DNA of 64,000 nucleotides from Bryobacterales bacterium (GTDB lineage: Bacteria > Acidobacteriota > Terriglobia > Bryobacterales > Bryobacteraceae). Below the pieces are notes generated by a model. It searched no databases and was not told the DNA's origin. It was given only the letters and a program-made list of their open reading frames with translations. Where the stretch lies: positions 62,001 to 126,000 of the forward strand of contig PNAJ01000057.1 in assembly GCA_003170295.1 (NCBI GenBank), in the 5' to 3' direction. The position numbers and the translations under genes are program-made. Each line of letters opens with the position of its first letter. The first letter of the stretch is position 1. Of this stretch, positions 9,886-20,579 are shown in pieces.

Positions 9886-10580
9886 CACTCGACAGGCACA
9901 CCGGGTTCGAGCGGCCACACCTCTGTATCCGGCTGATCGCGAATCAGGTCGGCCAACTGCTCCGGCCGTCCGATCAGCGGCGGGAAAGTCCCGAAGTGAA
10001 GAGGGATGACGCGCTTCACGTTCAACATGCGGCAGGCGAGCGCGGCCTCGCGCGGACCCATGGTATAAAAATCGCCGATCGGCAGAAACGCGAGCTCGGG
10101 ATGATACAGCCGCTCGATGAGCTGCATGTCGGAAAAGACGTTGGTGTCGCCCGCGCAATAGACGACGCGGCGATCCGGCATGCGCACCACGTAACCGGCC
10201 GCCTCGCCTCCATAAATAATTTTTCCGTCGTCGAGAATGCCGCAGCTATGGATCGCAGTCGTCATAGTCACCGAAATCGGTCCGACCGTCGCGGTGCCGC
10301 CTTTATTCATGCCGACGGTGTTTTTCGCGCCCTTCGATTCCAGCCAATGGGCGGTCTCATAAATCGCGACAATCTGCGGAGAAAATTTTGCAGCCAGCGG
10401 GAGGACGTCGTGAATATGATCGAAATGGCCGTGCGAAACCAGGATCACATCCACGCGATCGATCGCGTGTCCCGATGGATATTTCGGATTTCCCTCAATC
10501 CACGGATCCACCAGAATCACTTCGTCTGTTTCAAGACGCAACTGATATGTTCCATGCCCGAGCCACGTGATCTCTACCAT
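9882..10580 (-). CDS. metal-dependent hydrolase, beta-lactamase superfamily (UPF0173-like)
   Basis: MVEITWLGHGTYQL, SHGHFDHIHD, YCAGDTNVF. Confidence 0.9.
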   Translation of the reverse strand: MVEITWLGHGTYQLRLETDEVILVDPWIEGNPKYPSGHAIDRVDVILVSHGHFDHIHDVLPLAAKFSPQIVAIYETAHWLESKGAKNTVGMNKGGTATVGPISVTMTTAIHSCGILDDGKIIYGGEAAGYVVRMPDRRVVYCAGDTNVFSDMQLIERLYHPELAFLPIGDFYTMGPREAALACRMLNVKRVIPLHFGTFPPLIGRPEQLADLIRDQPDTEVWPLEPGVPVEW

Positions 10581-10589
10581 ATATAAATG

Positions 10590-12368
10590 TTACCGGGATC
10601 GCGCCGGCAACTGAATCCCGTCTCCGTATTTCGCGAGTCCGGGGATCGTCACCGGCAAGTGCCCGCCAATAGAAATCTCGCCGAACAGAGCCTTCACCGC
10701 AGACACTTCCGATGGAGGAGTGCTGCTGAACGTCGCTAAATACGCCGCGGTTTTCCCGAACGCGCTCAATAGATAAGGATTGCCCATCGCGACGATCACC
10801 ACCGGCACAGCCCCTTCGGTCAACTTCGCGACGAAAGGCGTAAGCTCGCCGCCAAGTGCGACGCTCCCTCGATATGCCGCAACGGTAGCGAATGCAGCGA
10901 CGACGATGGCCGAGCATTTTGATGTGTCTCCGACAATCGCCGCCAGCGCCGCCGCATTCATCGTCGCATCCACCATCGAGATTTGCGACTTCGGCGCGAA
11001 TCTGCTATACGCGTCGATCATCCGCTGTCCCGCCGGCGACGTGCGCCGCTCGACCACCACCATCAGACACGACTGCGCCGACGCCGCCAGCGGCAGAACG
11101 TCGTGTTCATTCCGTACCAGTGTCACCGCGCGATCCGACGCCAGCTGCGCGCGCGCCACGTCCTCCTCGGAATTGAACCCATCGCTGATTTCATCGAGGT
11201 CGACCAGCTTCTTCTTCGTGATCCCGACGCGCACCTTTGCTTCGAGGACCCGCATCACGCTCTCGTCGATGCGAGCCCGTTTCAGCCGCCCGTTCTCGAT
11301 CGCCGAAATCACAGCGTGAATCACGGTCTCGGGATTCAGAGGCATCAGCAGCACGTCCGCGCCGGCATTGAGCGCGCGCACCGCGGCCTCGCCCTGATTG
11401 AACATTTTCGAGAGTCCCTGCATATCCATCGCGTCGGTCACGATGATGTTTTGAAACTTCAACTCTTCGCGCAGCACGCCTGTCAGCACTTTCGAGGACA
11501 CCGTGGCGGGAATTTCGTCGGGCTCGATCGCGGGTACGGAAAGGTGCGCGGTCATGATGGAATCGACGCCATGCGAAATCGCGGCGCGGAACGGCGCGAA
11601 CTCCACGGCTTCTAAACGTTCCTTGCTTGCAGTCACTGTGCCCAGCGCCATGTGGCTATCGGTATCCGTGTCGCCGTGACCCGGAAAATGTTTCGCCGTC
11701 ACCAGCACTCGATTTCTTGGATCGGAGTGCGCGCCATCGATGTAAGCCGCGACGTTCTGCGCGACATCCTCGGCGTTCTCTCCAAAGCTGCGCGTATTGA
11801 TCACCGGATTCTCGGGATTATTATTCACATCGGCGACGGGAGCGAAAATCCATTGCACGCCAATTGCCCGAGCCTCGCGCGCCGTGGCGAACCCCTCGTA
11901 GCGCGCGCCTTCGGGATCGCGCCCCGCCCCGTACGCCATGTTGTATGGAAACTGCGCGCCTCCTGTAACGCGCATCGATGCGCCGCGCTCAAAATCGGCC
12001 GCGATCAGCAGAGGCGTCTTCGACATTTTCTGCATCTGGTTCAGGAACAGCGCCATCGCGTGCGGCTCGGCGTTGCGGACCGTTCCATGATCCACTCGAT
12101 TGGCGACGATGAATCCGCCAATATGCAGATCGTGAACCCAGTGCCGGTATTTCTGATACTCGGCGGTTTTCATCCCCGGTGCGTCCCCAAAGCAGGTAGC
12201 GACAATGAGCTGCGACACGCGATCGCGGAGGCTCATCGACTTCAGGATCGATTGCGCGGCACGCTGGTCCGGCGTCAACGGCGGCTTTCTTGTTTTTGCG
12301 GAAGCCTTCGTCGCGGCGATCGCGGTAACGCTCAGCAGCAGCGCCAACGCGGCGCGAGGGAATCGCAT
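10590..12368 (-). CDS. glycoside hydrolase family 3, beta-N-acetylhexosaminidase-like (NagZ-type)
   Basis: AADFERGASMRV, VTAKHFPGHGDTDTDSH, VTDAMDMQGL motifs; signal peptide from the internal ATG at 12368. Confidence 0.88.
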   Translation of the reverse strand: MRFPRAALALLLSVTAIAATKASAKTRKPPLTPDQRAAQSILKSMSLRDRVSQLIVATCFGDAPGMKTAEYQKYRHWVHDLHIGGFIVANRVDHGTVRNAEPHAMALFLNQMQKMSKTPLLIAADFERGASMRVTGGAQFPYNMAYGAGRDPEGARYEGFATAREARAIGVQWIFAPVADVNNNPENPVINTRSFGENAEDVAQNVAAYIDGAHSDPRNRVLVTAKHFPGHGDTDTDSHMALGTVTASKERLEAVEFAPFRAAISHGVDSIMTAHLSVPAIEPDEIPATVSSKVLTGVLREELKFQNIIVTDAMDMQGLSKMFNQGEAAVRALNAGADVLLMPLNPETVIHAVISAIENGRLKRARIDESVMRVLEAKVRVGITKKKLVDLDEISDGFNSEEDVARAQLASDRAVTLVRNEHDVLPLAASAQSCLMVVVERRTSPAGQRMIDAYSRFAPKSQISMVDATMNAAALAAIVGDTSKCSAIVVAAFATVAAYRGSVALGGELTPFVAKLTEGAVPVVIVAMGNPYLLSAFGKTAAYLATFSSTPPSEVSAVKALFGEISIGGHLPVTIPGLAKYGDGIQLPARSR

Positions 12369-12541
12369 GTACTTAAGGATATCCTGAGCCCAATGTGCAC
12401 TGTGGATTGCGAAAAAAGTCCCAAAAAAATCTGCATCTGGTCGATTAGGGGTTTCAGGCGGAAGTATTCCGCAGGTTCGCCGTACTCCGGGGGGCGCGAT
12501 GGCGATCGTTTGTCGAAACATTGGATTGAAACGGAGAAAAA

Positions 12542-13966
12542 GTGCGCAATTGGACGATAACCGGAAGGATTTGGGCGATGATTGCCCTCAGTGTGTTCGT
12601 GGGCGTGTCGAGCGGTGGCTTCTTGTTCTATCGCCTCGAATCCATCGTGGCGAGCTATGAGCGCCTGTTCACGCACGACGTGCATGACCAGGATCTTGCA
12701 CGCCAAATGCAGGTGACCTTCAAGAAACAGGTGCAGGAATGGAAGGATATGCTTCTTCGCGGACGGGATCCCGCGATGCTCGCGAAGTATTCCGCGGCCT
12801 TCGAGAAAGAATCAGGCAACGTGCGCCAACTAGGGGCGCTGTTGAAACAAAGTATCGATAGCGATCGCGCCCGTGTAATGGCGGATCAGTTTACGCAGGC
12901 TCATGAAGCCATGTCGGTAACCTATCGCCGGGCGCAACAGGCCTTCGCCGCATCGAAGGGCACGGCGCAAGCGAGGGCGGACGCGATGGTCAAGGGTCAG
13001 GACCGGGCGCCTACCGACCTGATTGACAAACTTGTCGCAACTCTAGTCGCCCAAACCGATGGACGCCGTGCAGCTATTACGAATAGTCTGTGGAAGTTCG
13101 GATGCGCCACCGGCTTGGCGTTCTTAGTGTTGGTGGCGTTATCGATTAAAGTGGTTCGCGGCATTAACAAGGATCTCCGGCGCGATCTCGCCGGCCTGAG
13201 CCACAGCGCCGAGAAGGTTGCCAGGACAGCTCTACAGATATCCGCGGCTAGGCAGACCCTTGCGCAAGGGGCTTCCGAACAGGCTGCCTCCTTGGAAGAA
13301 ACGTCCGCTTCCAGTTCGCAAACCGCCGCAATGATTCAAAGAAATGCAGAAGGCGCAGCACACTCGGCGAAGTTGATGGCGCAGGTGGAGTCGCGCGTGA
13401 TGGGCGCCAATCAAGCGCTTGCCGCGATGCTCGAAGCCATGGAAAACGTCAAGCTCTCCAGCGGCAAGATCGCGAAGATTATCAAAGTGATTGACCAAAT
13501 CGCTTTCCAAACGAATATTCTGGCGCTCAATGCCGCGGTCGAGGCGGCTAGAGCCGGCGAGGCGGGTGCGGGATTCGCCGTCGTCGCGGACGAAGTGCGG
13601 AACCTGGCACAACGCAGCGCGCAGGCTGCAAAGGATACGGAGTCGCTCATCCAGGAATCGATTGCCGTGTCGAGCGGCGGTCATGCGAAGGTTAGTGAGA
13701 TCGCTGAGGCGATTCGCTCGATTACCGAGAGCGCTTCCACCGTGAGAACGCTGGTGGACGAAGTGAGCCTCGGCAGCCAGGAACAGAGCCGCGGTATGGA
13801 AATTATTTCGACCTCGCTTCAACAAATCGAGCAGGTGACTCAGACCTCCACCGCCGCCGCCGAAGAATCCGCGGCTGCGGGCGAGGAGCTGAAAGCCCAG
13901 GCGGTAGCGCTCAATGAAGTCGTCGATCGAATGAGCACCATGCTCGGCGCAGTTGACCGGAAGTAG
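12542..13966 (+). CDS. methyl-accepting chemotaxis protein
   Basis: Conserved hairpin [47 protein letters not shown]. Confidence 0.95.
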   Translation: MRNWTITGRIWAMIALSVFVGVSSGGFLFYRLESIVASYERLFTHDVHDQDLARQMQVTFKKQVQEWKDMLLRGRDPAMLAKYSAAFEKESGNVRQLGALLKQSIDSDRARVMADQFTQAHEAMSVTYRRAQQAFAASKGTAQARADAMVKGQDRAPTDLIDKLVATLVAQTDGRRAAITNSLWKFGCATGLAFLVLVALSIKVVRGINKDLRRDLAGLSHSAEKVARTALQISAARQTLAQGASEQAASLEETSASSSQTAAMIQRNAEGAAHSAKLMAQVESRVMGANQALAAMLEAMENVKLSSGKIAKIIKVIDQIAFQTNILALNAAVEAARAGEAGAGFAVVADEVRNLAQRSAQAAKDTESLIQESIAVSSGGHAKVSEIAEAIRSITESASTVRTLVDEVSLGSQEQSRGMEIISTSLQQIEQVTQTSTAAAEESAAAGEELKAQAVALNEVVDRMSTMLGAVDRK

Positions 13967-13983
13967 TGGGTGAGTTTCTTCTC

Positions 13984-14025
13984 GTGACCGCTCCAGAACA
14001 ATAGAGCCGCGACCTTCGGGAGCGG
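13984..14025. repeat. dispersed intergenic palindromic repeat, copy A (reverse orientation)
   Basis: gtgaccgctccagaacaatagagccgcgaccttcgggagcgg; reverse complement contains CCGCTCCCGAAGGTCGCGGCTC, shared with copies at 50477, 57894 and 61564. Confidence 0.65.
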
Positions 14026-14050
14026 AAATCCCGTGGGCTATCCTGGGCCC

Positions 14051-15382
14051 ATGGGAACTCCGAAATTAACGGCCTGTTTTTGATCTCAGCCGCGCTATGC
14101 CAAGCTCAGGATGCAACCGCCGATCTCAATCGGCAAGTCGCGGAGCTGCGGGATTTGGTTTTGAAGTTACAAACCGGGATGGACGATCTTGAAAAGAAGT
14201 CAGTCCATCCGGTGGGAGAAGTGCGGGAGGCTGTTCGCGCATTGCCTGCGGAGCATGTGACGGCTCCCAGACTACTCGAAAATACGACTATCAATTTTGC
14301 GTTCGACGGCTACTACGGCTTCAATTTCAATTCGCCGATCGGACGCTCGAACCTTCTCCGTGCCTACGATGTCAGCAGCAACAGCTTCAGTCTGAATCAA
14401 GCGGATGTGGTGATCGAAAACGCTGTCGATTCGGCCAAGGGCAAGCACTTCGGCGCTCGGTTGGATCTCCAGTTCGGGCAAGCCACGCAAACGCTGCAAG
14501 GCAACGCGGTGAATGAGCCGCGCCCCGGTATTTACAGGAATGTTTTCCAGGCGTATGGAACCTTCGCGCCGAACGAACATCTTACATTGGACTTCGGAAA
14601 ATGGTTCAGCTCCATTGGCCTCGAAGGGAATTACACTAAGGATTCAAATCAATTATTCACGTTCGTACTTGTTCGATTTTCTGCCGTTCTTTCACATGGG
14701 CGTCCGGGCCGCGTACAAGGTCAACAGCGCGATCACGTTCAATTATTGGATCGATAACGGCACGCAGCAGACCGAAGCGTTCAACGGTTTCAAAGACCAG
14801 CTTTTCGGACTTACGGCGCAACATCGCAAGAATTTCTCGTGGACCGTGAACTACTATCTGGGCCAGGAACATCCTGACGTGGTGTACTTTCCTTACTCCA
14901 GTCCGCCTGACTTACCGACGCTGCAAGGTATCTCCTTCCAGCCGATTCGCCCAGCCCCGACGGGCAAAACGCACATCTTCGACACCTACGCAACGTGGCA
15001 GCCCGCTCAACGATGGACACTTGCACTCGAAGGCGACTACGTGATCGAGAGGCAACTGCCGTCATCCGCGCCTGTGCATGCCGATGGCGGCGCGTTTTAC
15101 GCCCGCTACCAGTTGACGAAAAAATTCGCGCTGGCAGGTCGCGGTGAATATGTCTCCGATCGCGGAGGCTTGTTTACCGGCGCCTCACAAGCGCTAAAGG
15201 AGGCGACGCTCACATCGGAGTACAGCCTCGCCGAGGGATTCGTCGCACGACTCGAATGGCGGCGCGACTTCTCGAATCATCCTTATTTCCTCACCGATAC
15301 GCTCGGACAACTGAGCAAAGCGCAGACGACGGCCACGATAGGAGTGGTCTGGTGGTTCGGCAAGAAGACCGGAGTCTGGTGA
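14051..15382 (+). pseudogene. porin-like outer membrane protein with two compensating single-base indels
   Basis: Frame 2 ATG 14051 (MGTPKLTACF), frame 1 from about 14080 (LISAALCQAQDATADL...EGNYTKDSNQ), frame 2 again from 14654 (YSRSYLFDFLPFFHMGVRAAYKV... to 15382). Protein similarity pattern is continuous across both junctions. Confidence 0.7.
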
Positions 15383-15395
15383 TATCCTGGTCCGC

Positions 15396-16790
15396 ATGCT
15401 GAGTCGCATACTCCATAAAAGACATAGACTCCTCGGAGTTCTCGCCGCATTCACCACGTTGACGCTTGCGGCCGCGTCGAAAGAAACCGCGCTCGATCGA
15501 TATGTGCACGCGCCCGACGCGAGTTACAAATGGGAGCCCGTCAATACGATTCCGGGGGAAGGTTTTAAAGCATACGTCCTCGATCTGACGTCGCAAACCT
15601 GGAAGCCTCCGGTCGAGCCGGATCGTACAGTGTGGAAGCACTGGCTGACCATCATCGTGCCGGACAAAGTAGAGTACACCACGGGTTTTCTCTACATCAC
15701 CGGCGGCAATAATAACAACAAAGCGCCGGAGAAGGCCGATCAGATGATCGTCGACATCGCGACGACGACCAATAGCGTGGTTGCGCAACTGAATATGGTT
15801 CCGAACCAGCCGCTCTCGTTTCCAGACGCCAAGAAAAAAGACATGGTGGAGGACGAGTTTATCGCCTATACCTGGGACAAGTTTCTGCGTACCGGCGATG
15901 AAATGTGGCCGGCTCGTTTACCGATGACCAAGAGCGCGGTGAAGGCCATGGACGCGGTGACAGAGTTCATGAAACAGAAGGTCACTACGTTCATGGTGGC
16001 CGGCGGATCGAAGCGAGGTTGGACCACGTGGACCACGGCGGCTGTCGACAAGCGAGTGGTCGCGATCGCTCCGATGGTGATCGATCTGTTGAACAACGAG
16101 AAATCCTTCGAGCATCATTACAGGGCGTACGGATTCTATTCGCCCGCGGTGAAGGATTACGAAAATCTCGACATCATGAAATGGAACGGCACGCCGCAGA
16201 TGAAGGCGCTCATGAAGATCGAGGAGCCCTATGAATATCGCGATCGTTTGACGATGCCGAAGTACATTGTGAACGCGGCAGGCGACCAGTATTTCCTGCC
16301 CGATTCGTCGCGATTTTACTTCGACGATCTGAAGGGTGAGAAGTATCTGCGCTATGTCCAGAACACGGATCACTCGCTGAAGAACTCGGATGCTCGCGAC
16401 GGGCTGATTGCGTTCTATGACGCGTTTTTAAAGAAACAAGCACGGCCGAAGTTTTTCTGGAAGTTTGAAGACGACGGGTCCATCAAAGTTACGACAGTGA
16501 CCAAGCCGAGCGAAGTGAAGCTGTGGCAAGCGAATAATCCCGAAAAGCGCGATTTTCGGTTGATGTCGATCGGTCCGGCATACAAGTCGACTGTTCTGAC
16601 GGAACAAAAAGATGGTGTGTACATCGGCAAAGTCGAGAAGCCGGAAAAAGGCTATACCGCGTACTTCATCGAGCTGACTTTTCCCGGTGGGACAAAGTAT
16701 TCCATGAAATTTTCAACCGCCGTTCGTGTGAATCCAGATACGCTGCCTTTCCCGGCGCCTCATTGGACGCCGCCCGTCATCAACAAATAA
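15396..16790 (+). CDS. PhoPQ-activated pathogenicity-related (PqaA-type) family protein
   Basis: YKWEPVNTIPGEGFKAYVLDLTSQTW, FMVAGGSKRGWTTWTTAAVDKRVVAIAPMVIDLLN. Confidence 0.88.
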   Translation: MLSRILHKRHRLLGVLAAFTTLTLAAASKETALDRYVHAPDASYKWEPVNTIPGEGFKAYVLDLTSQTWKPPVEPDRTVWKHWLTIIVPDKVEYTTGFLYITGGNNNNKAPEKADQMIVDIATTTNSVVAQLNMVPNQPLSFPDAKKKDMVEDEFIAYTWDKFLRTGDEMWPARLPMTKSAVKAMDAVTEFMKQKVTTFMVAGGSKRGWTTWTTAAVDKRVVAIAPMVIDLLNNEKSFEHHYRAYGFYSPAVKDYENLDIMKWNGTPQMKALMKIEEPYEYRDRLTMPKYIVNAAGDQYFLPDSSRFYFDDLKGEKYLRYVQNTDHSLKNSDARDGLIAFYDAFLKKQARPKFFWKFEDDGSIKVTTVTKPSEVKLWQANNPEKRDFRLMSIGPAYKSTVLTEQKDGVYIGKVEKPEKGYTAYFIELTFPGGTKYSMKFSTAVRVNPDTLPFPAPHWTPPVINK

Positions 16791-17050
16791 TTTATCGAGG
16801 CCTCTTTAGCCAGGAGGCTTTACTTCGCCTGGCGCGAAGATCCGGCATCATGCACCGGAAGGCACCCAACGTACGCTCGCCCTTGGAGGCGGATCTAGAA
16901 TCCTACCAACCGGCCAGCCCCGCCCTCCGTTGGAAGAGCGCGGGACCTTGTTGCTTATAAATTAGTTGAGAGTTGTGGAGGCGGGTGAGGATGAATGTTC
17001 GATGTTACTGAAGAGAATTGAAATAGAGTTTCGCGGCGGGATGGGAATGC

Positions 17051-17299
17051 TCAGCGATAAGCCTCTCTACGGTTGCGGACGCGGAGGACGCGGATTTTTT
17101 CTTCATCCTGATCGAAACGGATGCGATAGTCGCCGACGCGGAGGCGGTACTCGGCAGGGTTAATGCCCTGGAGCTTTTTCACGTCTCCAACGGTGGTTTG
17201 TGCAAAACGCTCAACGGCTTGCTTGATGCGGCGAGCGCTGTCTTTATCGAGCTTTTCCAAACCCTTAAGGCCTGTCGCCGTCCACTCGACTTGCTTCAC
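17051..17299 (-). CDS. type II toxin, RelE/ParE family
   Basis: LEKLDKDSARRIKQAVERFA...KKLQGINPAEYRLRVGDYRIRFDQDEEKIRVLRVRNRREAYR. Confidence 0.88.
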   Translation of the reverse strand: MKQVEWTATGLKGLEKLDKDSARRIKQAVERFAQTTVGDVKKLQGINPAEYRLRVGDYRIRFDQDEEKIRVLRVRNRREAYR

Positions 17300-17303
17300 T
17301 ACG

Positions 17304-17555
17304 TTAGTCTAATCCCAGGCGGCGCATGGCTTCGTCATGCGGAATCCCCTTGCCGCCGTTGCGTTTGAGCCACTCATGCGCCTCAGCCACTTCCGCTTTT
17401 TCCTCGTCGGTCTCGGGCTCGTCGTCGATGGGCGCGTTGAGAAGGGCTAGAGTGACGGGGTCTAGGATCTTTTCGAGCAACCCGACCGCTGTCGAGAGTT
17501 GAGTCTCTGGTATATGGTCGATCAGTTCATGGGCGTGCTGGCGCGTCTCGCTCAT
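17304..17555 (-). CDS. cognate antitoxin-like protein of RelE/ParE module
   Basis: Directly precedes the toxin gene by 4 bp; C-terminal EWLKRNGGKGIPHDEAMRRLGLD antitoxin-like tail. Confidence 0.7.
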   Translation of the reverse strand: MSETRQHAHELIDHIPETQLSTAVGLLEKILDPVTLALLNAPIDDEPETDEEKAEVAEAHEWLKRNGGKGIPHDEAMRRLGLD

Positions 17556-17564
17556 AACACCAGT

Positions 17565-18632
17565 TTACAGTAGCCGCCTGACAGTCAGTGTACCGTTCGC
17601 GGATGTGGCGGCGAGCATTTGGTCGTCGGGGGAGAACGCGACCGAGGATGTTTCTTTCGAGTTGAAAAGTTGTTTCTGGACGCCGGTGGCGGGGTCCCAG
17701 ATCCTAATGGCGTCCCCACCCGTCGCTAACATTTTCCCGCCGTTCGAAAAAGCCACGGTGTACGCGCAGTTTAAGTCGCCGAGTTGGAGGACCTGTTTCA
17801 CGGCGGCGGTTTGTGTGTCCCAGAGGAGAACAGTGGAGTCGTAGGAGCCGCTCGCGGTGGTGTTTCCATCGGGTGAAATCGCCAATGCGAGGACGCCTTT
17901 AGTGTGGCCGGTTAATGTTTGACGGGGTGCCGAGGTGGCGGCATCCGATACGGTCACATCATTGTGATTGACGCCTCCGTAAGCGATCGTGTCGCCGGCG
18001 CGGGAGAGCGCGCTGATGCCGCCTTCAATGCCGCCCTCAATCCGGCGCACTTCGGCGCCGGTCGCGATATCCCAGGTGACGGCATTCGCGTCGATCTCAG
18101 TGAGCAGTTGCTGGCCGCCTCCGGCGAACACTACGGAATACAGACGGCCGCCTTGCAGATGGATTTCGCGAATCCGGTCCTGATACTTCCCATCGCGCAA
18201 GGCCAAAACTAAAGCGACTGCGCCGTTCGGATCGTTCAAACCGAGGGCGAGCTGCTTGCCGTCCGGGGAGAAGGCCAGGCTGTCGGCGGTGCAGCAGGCT
18301 TCAGAAATCTGCTGGACCAGTTTTCCGGATTTCGGGTCAAAAAGATAAATGTCTTTCTCGTTGCCGATCGCAGCGACCAGGTTGCCATCCGGCGAAAACG
18401 CAGCGGAAGTCATGGTCCGGTACCCAGTAGCGATCACGCGCTCCGATGCCGACGTAGGGGTAACAACCGCGGCCTGCTCGCGTTTGTTGATAAAAAAGTA
18501 CCAGCAGGCACCCAACGCGAGAACTAAAATAAGAATGACGACGGCCACGGCGGGCCCCGCTTTGCCCTGGTCCATTCGACGATTCTTGAATTGCGTCATG
18601 CTCAATCCTCTTTCACTTGCCGGACCAAGCAT
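17565..18632 (-). CDS. WD40 repeat protein with N-terminal membrane anchor
   Basis: Repeated AFSPDG...LAxG motifs; TM segment VAVVILILVLALGACWYFFI. Confidence 0.85.
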   Translation of the reverse strand: MLGPASERGLSMTQFKNRRMDQGKAGPAVAVVILILVLALGACWYFFINKREQAAVVTPTSASERVIATGYRTMTSAAFSPDGNLVAAIGNEKDIYLFDPKSGKLVQQISEACCTADSLAFSPDGKQLALGLNDPNGAVALVLALRDGKYQDRIREIHLQGGRLYSVVFAGGGQQLLTEIDANAVTWDIATGAEVRRIEGGIEGGISALSRAGDTIAYGGVNHNDVTVSDAATSAPRQTLTGHTKGVLALAISPDGNTTASGSYDSTVLLWDTQTAAVKQVLQLGDLNCAYTVAFSNGGKMLATGGDAIRIWDPATGVQKQLFNSKETSSVAFSPDDQMLAATSANGTLTVRRLL

Positions 18633-18638
18633 AGCGCC

Positions 18639-20468
18639 TTATTTCGGCGGCAGCGATGCTGCGACGATTTGGGCTATGTCTAATAGCTTGGGCGGGGCTT
18701 CGGAGACTGCCGATAATGCGTCTCTAAACATGGTGTTGCAGAACGGGCATGCTGCGCCTACTACTTCTGCGCCGGTTGCTACCAGTTCTTTCGCGCGATT
18801 GTGGCTGACGCGGTCTCCGGTTTCTTCGCCTAGGAAAGCCAGGCCGCCGCCGGCTCCGCAGCAGAAGCTTCGCTCGCGGGCCCGGGGAGGGTCGATTACT
18901 TCGCCGGATCTTGCAAGTACTTCACGGGGTTCATCATATACGCCTCGATAGCGCCCTAGATAGCAAGGATCGTGATAGACGATTTTTTGACCGGAGGTCT
19001 GAGGGAGTTTGTCTTTGAATCTCGCCATGAATTCGCTATGGTGTTCGATGGGCGGGGCTTCGCCGTACTCTTTCCAGTCGACCGAGATGGTCCGGACGCA
19101 GTGGGGGCAGATGCTGACGATCTTTTTGACTTTGGATTGGGAAAGAGTCTCCAGGTTTTGTTCCGCGAGTTGCTGGAAGACGAGATCGTTCCCTAGCCTT
19201 CTGGCGGGATCTCCGGTGCACTTTTCTTTCCTTAAAACACCATAAGTGGTACCCAAATGGGCCATCACGCGGGCAAAATCGACCATAATTTCACGTCCTT
19301 TCGGATCGTATCCACCCATGCAGCCGAGCCACAGGCAGTATTCCTGGGTGCCGTCGAAGATGGGAAATTGCTGCTTGTCGATAAATTTCTGGCGCTCGGT
19401 CGAGGAGAAGCCCAACGCGTTACCGGTGCGTTCCAGATTTAGGAATAATTTCGTGCCGTAGTCGTCTTCCCACTTGCCGGTGTTCACTGCGCCTCGGCGG
19501 AGGCCGATGATGATGGGCAAATGCTCGATGCCGACGGGGCATTGGAATTCGCAGGCTCCACAGGTCGTGCATTGAAACGCGGCTTCTTGAGAAATATATT
19601 TGCCTAGGAGAGGTTCTTCGCTGGTTGGTCCGAATTCATTGAGGTAGTTGCGGACGCCTAGCGCGATTTCTTTCGGGTTTAGAACTTTGCCGGTGTTATA
19701 GGCGGGGCAGTGTTCGGTGCATCGCCCGCATTCGACGCAGGAGTAGGCTTGCAAGGCGACGATCTGCGTCAGGTCCTTGCCGGTATCGAGTCCAAAATCT
19801 TCATCACCGACAAGCGGAGGGATTTTTGAGAATTCTCCTCGGGAAAGAAAAACTGTCGCCGGGCTCAGCACCAGGTGGAGATGCTTGGTGTGCGGGATTA
19901 GCGGCATGAAGATTAGAAGAGTCAGTGTGTGGGCCCACCAGATGATTCTCGTATCGAGCCAAAATGTCGCGAGGTAGGTGATCATCAAGTTGAAGATGAG
20001 GAAGGCGATGAAGCCGGATTCCCATGAGACATTGCCTCCGAGCCATCTTGGTCTCACGAAGAAGCGGCGGATGAAGAGTCCCGCGATGGAGACGGCTACG
20101 CAGGCGGCGAATATGGCGGCGATAAAAAAATAAATGGGGCCAGCCCAGCTGTCTCTCAATATAAAAGGGAGTCCGATGCCGGTAGCGAAATGGTTTAGGG
20201 TCACCAGGGCGAAGACGCAGAATCCCCAGAATACGAAGGCGTGTGCGATGCCGGGCAAAGGGCGCTGCTCGATCACTTTCGACTGCAACATCACTTCGGA
20301 AAAGAAATCCCAGATGCGTTTGCCGATTGGCTGTAGAGAGAAGGAGGGGTCCGGTTTCGCTGCTCGGATTATGCGAACTACTTTTCCAAAACGCCACAAG
20401 AATCCATAGGCGGAAGCGGCAAGCAGGGCTAAGAAAATCGCGGTTTCAACGTGGGAGAGCGCGGGCAT
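18639..20468 (-). CDS. heterodisulfide reductase-related iron-sulfur membrane protein
   Basis: CVECGRCTEHCPAYNTGK, CTTCGACEFQCPVGIEH, CCG domains (HDPCYLGRYRGVYDEPR, CCGAGGGLAF); N-terminal TM helices. Confidence 0.88.
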   Translation of the reverse strand: MPALSHVETAIFLALLAASAYGFLWRFGKVVRIIRAAKPDPSFSLQPIGKRIWDFFSEVMLQSKVIEQRPLPGIAHAFVFWGFCVFALVTLNHFATGIGLPFILRDSWAGPIYFFIAAIFAACVAVSIAGLFIRRFFVRPRWLGGNVSWESGFIAFLIFNLMITYLATFWLDTRIIWWAHTLTLLIFMPLIPHTKHLHLVLSPATVFLSRGEFSKIPPLVGDEDFGLDTGKDLTQIVALQAYSCVECGRCTEHCPAYNTGKVLNPKEIALGVRNYLNEFGPTSEEPLLGKYISQEAAFQCTTCGACEFQCPVGIEHLPIIIGLRRGAVNTGKWEDDYGTKLFLNLERTGNALGFSSTERQKFIDKQQFPIFDGTQEYCLWLGCMGGYDPKGREIMVDFARVMAHLGTTYGVLRKEKCTGDPARRLGNDLVFQQLAEQNLETLSQSKVKKIVSICPHCVRTISVDWKEYGEAPPIEHHSEFMARFKDKLPQTSGQKIVYHDPCYLGRYRGVYDEPREVLARSGEVIDPPRARERSFCCGAGGGLAFLGEETGDRVSHNRAKELVATGAEVVGAACPFCNTMFRDALSAVSEAPPKLLDIAQIVAASLPPK

Positions 20469-20579
20469 CTATTGTAGAATATGACAATTGGGGCGACGGG
20501 GCGAAGATCCTTTCGTCTGCCCGCATGCTTACGTATGGCGGTTCGGTGTCGGGTTTGGGGATTATTTTATGGAGGGCTT

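Noticed and set aside
9886-10158. N-terminal extension of the 8065..10158 ORF
   Set aside because: Overlaps the metallohydrolase gene out of frame and has no membrane-protein character; GTG 9885 gives a natural start.
16791-17050. Intergenic region with short hairpin (gcctctttagccaggaggc) considered as tRNA or ncRNA
   Set aside because: No cloverleaf, T-loop or anticodon signature; too weak to call.
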